Part shown: in pieces, positions 1 to 6,324 of the stretch
Position numbering within the stretch: position 1 is the first letter of the stretch
Layout: every line of letters begins with the position of its first letter
DNA from: Actinomycetota bacterium
GTDB lineage: Bacteria > Actinomycetota > Actinomycetes > S36-B12 > UBA5976
Direction: 5' to 3'
DNA: 15,090 nt
Assembly: GCA_009923375.1 (NCBI GenBank)
Contig: RFTO01000011.1
Location: 1-15,090, forward strand
Translations under genes and position numbers: made by a program
Notes under the pieces: generated by a model
What the model was told of the DNA's origin: nothing
What the model saw: the letters and a program-made list of their open reading frames with translations, nothing else
The model's database searches: none

Positions 1-605
1 GCGAGGTCATCAGGGTGCATGTCAGCGGCAGGGGTGTTGATCAGGTCGCGAGCGAAGCACACGCTCTCGGCAACAACATCCGCGGACTTCATCGCAGCAC
101 GCGTGTCGGCGTCACGGGGATCGACGACCACGATGGCGACAGCCTTGACTGGCCCCTTCTTTACAGCGGCACTCTTATAACGGTTGAACTGGTAAGCGCC
201 GAGTTTGGCACCCAAGCCCACGGCGAGCACCGCATCATTGGAGCAAACCGGTGCAGCGAACACGAGTTTCTTCACGCCACTAGATGCGCGCGCTGCAGCG
301 GCAGCACCATCGCGCAGTGCGTCGTAGCGTGCGATGGTGTTCGCTTCGGTGGTGCCCAAGCCGATGGCATGGACAGTTGTGTAGCGCAGTCCGGCGGCGG
401 CTCCGAGGAAGGTGACGAGCTCGCCGACCTTTCCACTCGCAGCGCATGCGGACAGTGCTTCATTGATCTTCTTGATCGCGGCAGGTGTGATGCCCGCCTT
501 CGCTGAGGCGAACACGGCACCGCCCTTGCGGGGACCAGGCACGGTTCCGATGACGAGGACGTCGCCGTCCAGTTCATTGGGTTTTACGAGGCGCAAAGTT
601 GTCAT
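1..605 (-). CDS. pepA: Leucyl aminopeptidase (peptidase M17), N-terminal part, cut by window edge
   Basis: M17 aminopeptidases are cytosolic two-metal enzymes that remove N-terminal residues from peptides. Translation of the minus strand from ATG at 605 gives about 201 residues without a stop and runs off the left end, so the metal-binding catalytic C-terminal domain is outside the window. The visible part is the N-terminal macro-like domain followed by the start of the catalytic domain. The family hallmark is at the edge: ARDLINTPAADMHPDDL, matching the conserved 'ARDLxNxPxNxxxP' linker of M17 enzymes. The ATG is preceded by no Shine-Dalgarno (SD) sequence but by a TAATGT box 8 nt upstream, which points to a leaderless mRNA. 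The gene diverges from gcvT, a pairing also found near pepB/gcvT in mycobacteria. Family call is strong; peptide specificity cannot be judged. Confidence 0.93.
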   Translation of the reverse strand, partial: MTTLRLVKPNELDGDVLVIGTVPGPRKGGAVFASAKAGITPAAIKKINEALSACAASGKVGELVTFLGAAAGLRYTTVHAIGLGTTEANTIARYDALRDGAAAAARASSGVKKLVFAAPVCSNDAVLAVGLGAKLGAYQFNRYKSAAVKKGPVKAVAIVVVDPRDADTRAAMKSADVVAESVCFARDLINTPAADMHPDDL

Positions 606-613
606 AGCAGCGC

Positions 614-619
614 ACATTA
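614..619 (-). promoter_or_regulatory. -10 box (TAATGT) for leaderless pepA
   Basis: TAATGT fits the actinobacterial TANNNT -10 consensus and ends 8 nt before the pepA ATG, so transcription should begin at or next to the start codon. No SD and no convincing -35 are visible. A small CCCC-GAT-GGGG inverted repeat (623-633) lies between this box and the divergent gcvT box. Confidence 0.6.
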
Positions 620-641
620 CGCCCCCGATGGGGTTAAGCAC

Positions 642-647
642 TAGCGT
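642..647 (+). promoter_or_regulatory. -10 box (TAGCGT) for leaderless gcvT
   Basis: TAGCGT matches TANNNT and lies exactly 8 nt before GTG at 656, mirroring the spacing of the divergent pepA box. This favours GTG 656 as the gcvT start over the TTG at 647 (which would overlap the box) or the ATG at 677. No -35 is evident. Confidence 0.5.
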
Positions 648-655
648 TGCTCGGC

Positions 656-1756
656 GTGACTGATGACGTTTTGCAGATGACCGGGCTTATTGAGCAGCAC
701 CGAGCGCTCGGAGCCAAGCTCACAGACTTCGGCGGCTGGCTGATGCCCCTGGAATATTCCGGTGTAATCGCCGAACACACAGCCGTGCGCACTGCGGCTG
801 GGATGTTCGATGTGTCGCATATGTGCCCAGTGCAGGTCAGTGGCCCAGGTGCCCACGATTTCGCTAATCTCATGTTCACCAACGACATCGGCCGCATCAC
901 CACCGGCCAAGCCCAATATTCACTGCTGTGCGACGAATCCGGCGGCATCGTGGATGACCTCCTGGTCTACCGCGGGGATACCGACGAGTTCCACATCATC
1001 GCCAATGCTGGTAATGGTGCGACCGTGGTTGAGATTCTGCGGGCGAACGCCCCTGCCGGGATCGTCGTGGACGATCGCCGCCCGGTGAGCGTCATCATCG
1101 CGGTGCAGGGCCCGAGGTCGCAGGAGTCGCTGGCAGCTGCCGGAATCTCTGTGGAGCTGGAGTACATGTCTTCGACTGTGATCCACCACGCGACGTGGGG
1201 TTTCCTTGTGGTCTCGCGCACTGGTTACACCGGCGAGAAGGGTTACGAAGTCATCATCGGTCGCGACCACGGCCCTGCCCTCTGGGATGCGCTGGCTGGC
1301 GCCGGCGTCGCTCCGTGTGGTCTCGGTGCGCGCGACACTCTCCGGTTGGAGATGGGCTATCCGCTACACGGCAACGATATTTCTCTGCAGATTAACCCCG
1401 TGCAGGCTCGATTGGGGTGGGCCATCGGTTGGGACAAGGCTGATTTTCGCGGCAAAGCCGCATTGGCGAGTGTTAAGGCCGCTGGCCCGACGCACCTGCT
1501 TCGCGGTATCCGACTCATCGATCGCGGGGTGCCTCGCAGTCACATGAATGTGGTGCTCGAGGGTGCTGGTGATCCGGAGATTGTTGGTGAGACAACCTCG
1601 GGCGGGTTCGGTCCCACCATCGGTTGCGGAATCGCCTTGGCCTTGGTGCGAGCCGACATCAAGCCATCTGCCATCGTCTGCATCGATGTGCGGGGACGTC
1701 TCATCAAGGGAGAAGTGGTCAACCCACCATTCGTCGTCACAGACCCGCGGGCTTAA
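656..1756 (+). CDS. gcvT: Glycine cleavage system aminomethyltransferase (T-protein)
   Basis: The T-protein moves the methylene group from aminomethylated lipoyl H-protein to tetrahydrofolate and releases ammonia, one step of glycine catabolism that feeds the one-carbon pool. The 366-residue product has the full family pattern: an N-terminal LIEQHRALGAKLTDFGGWLMP segment (about residues 11-31), YSLLCDESGGIVDDLLVYR with the conserved catalytic/folate Asp (about 100-101), RTGYTGEKGYEV (about 188-199), and the C-terminal barrel. FDVSHM is followed by Cys-Pro where Gly-Glu or similar is more usual, a mild oddity. GTG 656 is chosen because a TAGCGT -10 box precedes it by 8 nt; ATG 677 is the main alternative. 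gcvH and gcvP are not in the window, so the partners must be encoded elsewhere. Confidence 0.95.
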   Translation: MTDDVLQMTGLIEQHRALGAKLTDFGGWLMPLEYSGVIAEHTAVRTAAGMFDVSHMCPVQVSGPGAHDFANLMFTNDIGRITTGQAQYSLLCDESGGIVDDLLVYRGDTDEFHIIANAGNGATVVEILRANAPAGIVVDDRRPVSVIIAVQGPRSQESLAAAGISVELEYMSSTVIHHATWGFLVVSRTGYTGEKGYEVIIGRDHGPALWDALAGAGVAPCGLGARDTLRLEMGYPLHGNDISLQINPVQARLGWAIGWDKADFRGKAALASVKAAGPTHLLRGIRLIDRGVPRSHMNVVLEGAGDPEIVGETTSGGFGPTIGCGIALALVRADIKPSAIVCIDVRGRLIKGEVVNPPFVVTDPRA

Positions 1757-1821
1757 CTCACCGTTGTTCGCGCAGTCACTCGTCAATGCTGCTGCGCCTG
1801 AACCACGGCACCTCACTTCAC

Positions 1822-1846
1822 TTGCCGCAAGGCCGTACTTCGGCAA
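1822..1846. terminator. Weak hairpin between convergent gcvT and the SCO2322-like gene
   Basis: TTGCCG (1822-1827) and CGGCAA (1841-1846) form a 6-bp inverted repeat with a 13-nt loop; a shorter nested GCCG/CGGC pair uses part of it. It sits in the 121-nt gap between two convergent genes, where a terminator is expected, but there is no T-run. Low confidence. The rest of the gap shows nothing recognisable. Confidence 0.25.
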
Positions 1847-1877
1847 CCACGACGACTACTTCCTCTTGTCTCAACGC

Positions 1878-2612
1878 CTATCGTGGGTAGCGTCGACGCG
1901 CTGATGCCAGACCCAGGGCGAGAAGCATTAGACCGCCGCTTAGCAGCCATGCTCGAGGGGTGTTGATCAGTGCATTCGGTTGGATCTGCGCTGTTGGAGT
2001 GGTCGTGGGCGTTGGCGGCATCATCGCGGTAGGTGAGCTCGACGGCGGGGCAGATGATGGTGCCTGACTTGTGTTCGGTCGCGGCGGCGAAGATGCTGCG
2101 ACGTCAGAGCCGTACATCTCCAGGCATCCTTGAGCAGGAATGTCATCGATGGCACAGACCAGAACACCCGAAAGTCTGACTGATGTGGCAGCGCGAGTTA
2201 GAGCCTCACTGGCCGTCAAGCCTGGTGCGACCTTGAGGCATGTGGTCCTTGTCGGGTTGGCTGCTTGTCGCAGGGCCATGTGGCTGTCGATGACCACCGC
2301 AACCCGCACGTTTTTAACGCTCGCCACCTCAGAAGCCAGCTTGGGGCATAACCTTTGGAAGCTCGCCGGTGCTGCCGGGGTTGCGGACGCGCTACTGATT
2401 CGCCCATAAGTCCAAGCGATCGCATCACCATCGACGAGGACGTGCTCAAGGGGTGCGGTTGTGTCAGGCAGCCAGGCCCCACCTCGCGCCACTGTGTACA
2501 TCCAGCCCGTCAGTGGCGCGCTGATCGCGGGTTGCACACCAACAGCCACAGCCGCGATTACAGCGAGTGCCAACATGGTATGAACTCGCTGCAATCGCCG
2601 ACGTGGATTCAT
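1878..2612 (-). CDS. SCO2322-like secreted, membrane-anchored protein of unknown function
   Basis: This 244-residue protein has a basic N-terminus (MNPRRRLQR), a hydrophobic signal segment (about 13-31) ending in AISA, an extracytoplasmic domain, a Pro/Ser/Thr-rich linker (about 176-213), and a C-terminal membrane helix followed by ARRRYPR. It therefore looks like a type I membrane protein. The domain resembles the SCO2322 family of actinobacteria: a GWMYTVARGGAWLPD opening, a DGDAIAWTYG motif, VRVAVVID in the middle, and VLVCAIDDIPAQGC near the end. In Streptomyces, as I recall, that family sits beside an ECF-type (CbiQ-like) transporter; none is visible here. Conserved cysteines (CPKLAS, TTCLKV, LVCAI, QGCLE) could pair as disulfides outside the cell. 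It starts 38 nt after the aldo/keto reductase stop with no clear SD, so cotranscription is possible. Function unknown; family assignment is from memory of motifs. Confidence 0.75.
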   Translation of the reverse strand: MNPRRRLQRVHTMLALAVIAAVAVGVQPAISAPLTGWMYTVARGGAWLPDTTAPLEHVLVDGDAIAWTYGRISSASATPAAPASFQRLCPKLASEVASVKNVRVAVVIDSHMALRQAANPTRTTCLKVAPGLTASEALTRAATSVRLSGVLVCAIDDIPAQGCLEMYGSDVAASSPPRPNTSQAPSSAPPSSSPTAMMPPTPTTTPTAQIQPNALINTPRAWLLSGGLMLLALGLASARRRYPR

Positions 2613-2650
2613 AAGGCTGGTGGTCGTCGATGGTCAGTCAATGCGAGCAG

Positions 2651-3649
2651 TTACGGACGTTCACTGGGGGAGATGGTCTTCGCAGGATCCATCTCGATGA
2701 AGCCAGTCAATGCCGCATCGATGCGGGTCATGACATCTGTTGTCAACGTGACTCCGGACGCAGCGACGTTCTCCACCACTTGCTCCGGGCGGGATGCTCC
2801 GATGATTGCGGCCGCCACGTTCTTGTTCTGCAGCACCCAAGCGACAGCAAGCTGCGCCATGGTGAGCCCGCAGTCTGCGGCAATGGGCTCAAGTGCGGCG
2901 ACCGCGGTGAGCAAATCGTCACGCAGCCAGCGGTCGACGAAGCCGCCGCCATTGGGGTCGGCAGCGCGACTGCCCGCTGGTGGCTGTGCGCCCGGCTTGT
3001 ATTTGCCCGTCAACACACCTTGTGCGATTGGCGACCAGACGATCTGGCTGAGGCCGAGCTCTTCACTGGTGGGGATGACCTCGGACTCGATCACACGCCA
3101 CAGCATCGAATACTGCGGCTGGTTGGAGATGGGGCGGTCATAACCGAGGGCGTCACACAACTCAACTGCTCGGGCGATCTGCTCGGCATTCCACTCTGAC
3201 ACTCCGATGTAAAGCGCCTTGCCCTGGCGGACGAGGTCGTTGAATGCCGACAGCGTTTCCTCAAGCGGAGTGAAGTAATCAAACCGGTGGGCTTGGTACA
3301 AATCGACGTAGTCGGTACCGAGGCGCTTCAGCGATCCGTTACACGACTCCATGATGTGCTTGCGAGAAAGTCCGCGGTCGTTCTTGCCCGGGCCAGTGGG
3401 CCAGAACACCTTGGTGAAGATCTCTAAACCCTCGCGACGTTGACCTGCGAGGGCGCGACCAAGCACCGATTCGGCCTTCGTCTGCGCGTAAACATCCGCG
3501 GTGTCGAAGGTGGTGATACCGGCATCCAAAGCCGCGCGCACACATGCGGTGGCGGTGTCGTCTTCAACCTGGTTCCCGTGGGTGATCCAGTTGCCGTAGG
3601 TGATTTCACTGATGAGCAGGCCGCTGCGGCCAAGGTAACGGTGTTCCAT
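2651..3649 (-). CDS. Aldo/keto reductase, Kv-beta-like
   Basis: NADPH-dependent oxidoreductase of the aldo/keto reductase superfamily, 332 residues, cytosolic. The catalytic tetrad is visible: Asp49 and Tyr54 in FDTADVYA, Lys80 in FTKVFW, and His121 in YQAHRFD. The GLSRKHIMES stretch (93-102) and the long loop before it are typical of the Kv-beta/YghZ-like branch, although mammalian Kv-beta carries Asn at the His position. The cofactor-binding segment IIGASRPEQVVEN lies at about 282-294. The ATG at 3649 has no SD but is preceded at 6 nt by TAGGCT, indicating a leaderless transcript. The substrate cannot be predicted; neighbours (SCO2322-like gene downstream, DUF3043 gene upstream) give no metabolic hint. 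Confidence 0.92.
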   Translation of the reverse strand: MEHRYLGRSGLLISEITYGNWITHGNQVEDDTATACVRAALDAGITTFDTADVYAQTKAESVLGRALAGQRREGLEIFTKVFWPTGPGKNDRGLSRKHIMESCNGSLKRLGTDYVDLYQAHRFDYFTPLEETLSAFNDLVRQGKALYIGVSEWNAEQIARAVELCDALGYDRPISNQPQYSMLWRVIESEVIPTSEELGLSQIVWSPIAQGVLTGKYKPGAQPPAGSRAADPNGGGFVDRWLRDDLLTAVAALEPIAADCGLTMAQLAVAWVLQNKNVAAAIIGASRPEQVVENVAASGVTLTTDVMTRIDAALTGFIEMDPAKTISPSERP

Positions 3650-3655
3650 GGTTTC

Positions 3656-3661
3656 AGCCTA
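3656..3661 (-). promoter_or_regulatory. -10 box (TAGGCT) for leaderless aldo/keto reductase gene
   Basis: TAGGCT on the minus strand ends 6 nt before the ATG at 3649. The same hexamer precedes the next gene upstream at 7 nt from its GTG, which supports a real promoter element in this genome. Confidence 0.5.
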
Positions 3662-3714
3662 GGGCGCGACCCGAGGCAATGCACAGCCGCCAGCGTTCAA
3701 GCGCGGCGCAGTGA

Positions 3715-4275
3715 TTACGCCTTCGTCTTGCCGCGCTGCACGCGAGGCAATGGAACGCGCAGTCGACGCAGCTGAGTGGAGCGCATGACTGCGTACATCA
3801 CCGCGCCCTTGGTGCCTTCAGTGCCGCGGGGACCAAACTTCTCTTTCAGTACCCGACTCGCGCGCAGGCCGAGCCACACCTGATCCAAGATCATTGCCAG
3901 GAACAGGCCGAAGAACAGATACGTCGTGATGATGTTCAGCTGCTTAACATGGATGAAGTTCAGAAAGATGAATACGAATGCGGCGGGCATGACAATCTCG
4001 CCAACATTGAAGCGAGAGTCCACCATGTCGCGCATAAATGCGCGCACGGGACCACGGTCGCGGGCAGGCAGGAAGCGCTCATCGCCGCGTACCTGACCTT
4101 GGCGGGCTTCTTCGCGGACCTTACGCGCCGCTGCGCGCTCGGCTTTCTTATCCGATGTGGGATTCAACAGCGCTTTCCGCTCGGCTTCTGCTTCCGCGCG
4201 CGTGCGCGTGGGGCGGCCCTTGTGGAGGTTGGCGCCTTGTGAATCGGTGGTTTCGTCGTGCTGGTTGTCGGTCAC
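3715..4275 (-). CDS. DUF3043 family membrane protein
   Basis: Actinobacterial protein of unknown function, 186 residues from GTG 4275. It has a long charged cytosolic N-terminus with the family motif KGRPTRTRAEAEAERK (about 19-34), an Ala/Arg/Lys-rich helix, and the signature GDERFLPARDRGPVRAFMRD (about 65-84). Two membrane helices follow (roughly residues 92-110 and 116-136), then a basic C-terminal tail. Reading could extend upstream to an ATG at 4314, but that extension (PRIRRISPRLAH) has no family resemblance, whereas GTG 4275 gives a natural MTDNQHDE start and has TAGGCT 7 nt upstream. Downstream is the aldo/keto reductase with its own promoter. DUF3043 genes lie in this general chromosomal neighbourhood in other actinobacteria (from memory); no function is claimed. 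Confidence 0.9.
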   Translation of the reverse strand: MTDNQHDETTDSQGANLHKGRPTRTRAEAEAERKALLNPTSDKKAERAAARKVREEARQGQVRGDERFLPARDRGPVRAFMRDMVDSRFNVGEIVMPAAFVFIFLNFIHVKQLNIITTYLFFGLFLAMILDQVWLGLRASRVLKEKFGPRGTEGTKGAVMYAVMRSTQLRRLRVPLPRVQRGKTKA

Positions 4276-4282
4276 GTGAGCG

Positions 4283-4288
4283 AGCCTA
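4283..4288 (-). promoter_or_regulatory. -10 box (TAGGCT) for leaderless DUF3043 gene
   Basis: TAGGCT on the minus strand ends 7 nt before GTG 4275, with no SD in between. It decides the start over the upstream ATG at 4314, because a transcript beginning here would not include that ATG. Confidence 0.55.
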
Positions 4289-4333
4289 GGCGATATCCGA
4301 CGGATTCGTGGCACGCGCCCGCCCTAAGCGGTT

Positions 4334-5521
4334 TTAGTCGGTAGCCGCAACAGCAGCGGGTAATTCCAGCATCCGCTCAAGTGCAACCTGCGCCCAGTGT
4401 GTGACCTGTGGATCCACTGTGATGACGTTTCGGACCTTGCCCGCGACCAGATCCTCAAGGCTGCTGACCAGGTGCGGTAGGTCGATCCGATTCATTGTGG
4501 AGCAATAACAAACGGTGGAGTCGAGGTAAGTGATCGCCTTATCCGGATGTGCAAGGGCGAGCCGGCGCACGAGATTCAACTCGGTGCCAATGGCCCATGA
4601 GCTGCCCGGCGGCGCTGAGGCGATTGTGGAGATGATGAACTCGGTGGAACCGACCAGGTCGGCCTTCAGCACCACCTCATGTGTGCACTCGGGGTGAACC
4701 AACACCTTGACGTCGGGCACCTTCTCGCGAATCTCATCGACCTTCTGCGGGGTGAAGCGGCCATGCACCGAGCAGTGGCCACGCCACAGGATCATCCGCG
4801 CATCTTGTAACTGGGCAGTGGTTAATCCGCCGTTGGGCTTGTGCGGGTTAAACACCACGCAGTCATCTAGCGACATACCCATCTCCAACACCGCTGTGTT
4901 GCGCCCCAGATGCTGATCGGGCATGAAGAGCACTTTCTGACCTTGTTTAAACGCCCATTCCAGCGCGGTCTTTGCATTACTCGAGGTGCACACGGTGCCG
5001 CCGTGTCTGCCGGTGAATGCCTTGATGGCGGCAGTGGAGTTCATATAGGTGACAGGCACAGTGATATCCGCGATACCTGCATCGATCAACACATCCCACG
5101 CATCCTCAACCTGTGCGATGTTGGCCATGTCCGCCATCGAGCAGCCGGCATCAAGATCTGGCAACACGACTGATTGAGTGTCGGCGGTGAGGATGTCTGC
5201 GCTCTCGGCCATGAAGTGCACACCGCAGAAGACGATGTATTCGGCGTCTGGTCGGGCTGCCGCCTCGCGAGCCAGCTTGAAGGAGTCGCCAGTCACGTCG
5301 GCGAAAGCGATGACCTCATCGCGTTGGTAGTGGTGGCCGAGGATGAACACCCGATTGCCTAGAGCCGCCTTGGCTGCAATCGCTCGCTCCACTAACGAGT
5401 GATCGCTTGCCGGTGGTAGATCACCGGGGCACTCCACGCCACGCTCAGAACCTGAGTCGGAGTTTTGTCCGAGCAGCAGCAATGCCAGCGGCGTCGGGCT
5501 TGGTTCGGTGAACGCGGTCAC
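4334..5521 (-). CDS. nadA: Quinolinate synthase A
   Basis: NadA condenses iminoaspartate with dihydroxyacetone phosphate to quinolinate, the second step of de novo NAD synthesis, using an oxygen-sensitive [4Fe-4S] cluster. The 395-residue product is of the long NadA type with an extra N-terminal stretch of about 45 residues. Visible motifs are VFILGHHYQRDEV (58-70) with the substrate-binding His pair, DLDAGCSMADM (Cys127), WRGHCSVHGRF (Cys249), VLVHPECTHEV (274-283), and LDSTVCYCSTMNRI (Cys338/Cys340). Cys127, Cys249 and one of Cys338/340 are the likely cluster ligands. GTG 5521 is supported by GGGAGG 8 nt upstream. nadB and nadC, the usual partners, are not present; the gene stands alone and diverges from erpA, whose product may help mature its cluster (inference). 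Confidence 0.97.
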   Translation of the reverse strand: MTAFTEPSPTPLALLLLGQNSDSGSERGVECPGDLPPASDHSLVERAIAAKAALGNRVFILGHHYQRDEVIAFADVTGDSFKLAREAAARPDAEYIVFCGVHFMAESADILTADTQSVVLPDLDAGCSMADMANIAQVEDAWDVLIDAGIADITVPVTYMNSTAAIKAFTGRHGGTVCTSSNAKTALEWAFKQGQKVLFMPDQHLGRNTAVLEMGMSLDDCVVFNPHKPNGGLTTAQLQDARMILWRGHCSVHGRFTPQKVDEIREKVPDVKVLVHPECTHEVVLKADLVGSTEFIISTIASAPPGSSWAIGTELNLVRRLALAHPDKAITYLDSTVCYCSTMNRIDLPHLVSSLEDLVAGKVRNVITVDPQVTHWAQVALERMLELPAAVAATD

Positions 5522-5529
5522 AGGTCAAT

Positions 5530-5535
5530 CCTCCC
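5530..5535 (-). promoter_or_regulatory. Shine-Dalgarno (GGGAGG) of nadA
   Basis: GGGAGG on the minus strand lies 8 nt before GTG 5521 and fixes the nadA start. It contrasts with the SD-less genes nearby. Confidence 0.75.
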
Positions 5536-5593
5536 ACTCCAGTGCGGCCGCTGCAGCGTTGGAGCATGGATGCAGCGCCGTCCGTCGTATGTC

Positions 5594-5603
5594 AGGCTAG
5601 ACT
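5594..5603. promoter_or_regulatory. Possible overlapping divergent -10 boxes for nadA and erpA
   Basis: Minus-strand TAGCCT (5594-5599) and plus-strand TAGACT (5598-5603) both fit TANNNT and overlap by two bases in the 163-nt nadA/erpA intergenic region. They would give 5' leaders of roughly 65-80 nt, consistent with both genes having a good SD. Neither has a convincing -35, so this is tentative. Confidence 0.3.
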
Positions 5604-5674
5604 CATGCTCAGACGCTCCGCGCGCGTCGGCGACGACAAGTCACCAAAGCCGTGCGTTCGCGTCACTTCATCCC

Positions 5675-5680
5675 AGGAGG
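5675..5680 (+). promoter_or_regulatory. Shine-Dalgarno (AGGAGG) of erpA
   Basis: AGGAGG followed by CATC and then ATG at 5685. It selects this ATG over an upstream in-frame start at 5652, whose extra residues (MRSRHFIPGGI) look like translated leader. Confidence 0.8.
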
Positions 5681-5684
5681 CATC

Positions 5685-6059
5685 ATGACTGTAGAAGCAA
5701 CAGAGACCACGCAAGCCGCCGAGACGGTTGAGCTCACCTTTGAGTTCACCGATGCGGCCGCAGCCAAGGCGCTGTCCATCCTCAAGGCGGAAGGCCGCGA
5801 AGACTGGTTCCTTCGTATCCAGGTGACGCCGGGCGGATGTGCTGGATTCCAGTACAAAATGGGCTTCACCGATGCGCCGATGGACGGCGATGTCCGCAAC
5901 ACCTTCAACGGCCTCGGTGTGGCAATCGATCGCACCAGCGCTGGTTACATGAACGGTGCTGTCATCGATTACATCGAGACCATCGAGCAGCAGGGTTTCG
6001 ACATTCAGAACCCGAACCGCGCACAGAGTTCCTGCGCCTGCGGTAACTCATTTTGCTGA
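5685..6059 (+). CDS. erpA: A-type iron-sulfur cluster carrier/insertion protein (HesB/IscA/ErpA family)
   Basis: Small cytosolic carrier that accepts Fe-S clusters and passes them to client enzymes. The 124-residue product has the three invariant cysteines of the family: one in TPGGCAGFQY and two in the C-terminal SSCACGNSFC, which also carries an extra terminal Cys. The N-terminal 15-20 residues are Thr/Glu-rich and not part of the fold. It is the only A-type carrier seen here. It diverges from nadA (a [4Fe-4S] enzyme) and converges on tusA and the desulfurase-like gene, 10 nt apart at the stop codons, and lies a short distance from the Rieske gene qcrA. These are plausible clients but that is inferred from context. 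The symbol erpA is used in the broad sense; iscA-like would be equally defensible. Confidence 0.93.
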   Translation: MTVEATETTQAAETVELTFEFTDAAAAKALSILKAEGREDWFLRIQVTPGGCAGFQYKMGFTDAPMDGDVRNTFNGLGVAIDRTSAGYMNGAVIDYIETIEQQGFDIQNPNRAQSSCACGNSFC

Positions 6060-6069
6060 TCTAACGACC

Positions 6070-6324
6070 TCATCTCGGCGCGTGTGCGCTGATGATGACG
6101 CGGTATCGAACGCCGCTGCCTTGTTCATCGGGCAGCGGCGTTCGGCTTTCCAAGGTGTTGCCGGTCATCAGGCACCAAGCCGCCACATCAATATCAGCAA
6201 CGGGATCGTCAGCCAGAAGATCAATCAGGCTCGAACCTGCTGCAGCGGCTTTCGCCAAGGCGATCACCGGCACCGGGCATTTACTGCCGCGTTCATCGAC
6301 AAGCGCCGGCAAAAGCTCGCTCAT
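6070..6324 (-). CDS. tusA: TusA/SirA-family sulfur carrier protein
   Basis: TusA-like proteins carry persulfide sulfur on a cysteine and relay it from cysteine desulfurases to acceptors such as tRNA-thiolation enzymes or molybdenum cofactor synthesis. The 84-residue product has the family motif DERGSKCPVPVIALAKA (10-26), with CPVP and active Cys16, and the second conserved region DDPVADIDVAAWCLMTGN (39-56). The ATG overlaps the stop of the desulfurase-like gene by 4 nt (ATGA), so the two are translationally coupled and probably form a donor-carrier pair. Residues 61-73 (RTPLPDEQGSGVR), in the family's variable loop, are encoded by a perfect 14-bp inverted repeat that probably terminates erpA transcription. 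Confidence 0.93.
   Translation of the reverse strand: MSELLPALVDERGSKCPVPVIALAKAAAAGSSLIDLLADDPVADIDVAAWCLMTGNTLESRTPLPDEQGSGVRYRVIISAHAPR
6107..6144. terminator. Hairpin inside tusA, likely terminator of convergent erpA
   Basis: CGAACGCCGCTGCC (6107-6120) pairs perfectly with GGCAGCGGCGTTCG (6131-6144) across a 10-nt loop. It begins 48 nt after the erpA stop codon on the plus strand and is followed by a short pyrimidine stretch (GCTTTCC) but no true T-run. It lies wholly within the tusA coding region. Stem length and GC content make chance unlikely; the terminator role is inferred. Confidence 0.65.

Noticed and set aside
15..506. A 163-residue plus-strand frame at the left edge.
   Set aside because: The minus strand encodes M17 aminopeptidase with the family's ARDLINTP motif, so this is its antisense shadow.
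2355..3143. A 262-residue plus-strand open frame across the SCO2322-like and aldo/keto reductase genes.
   Set aside because: It covers two genes with clear family motifs on the other strand and has no coherent domain of its own.
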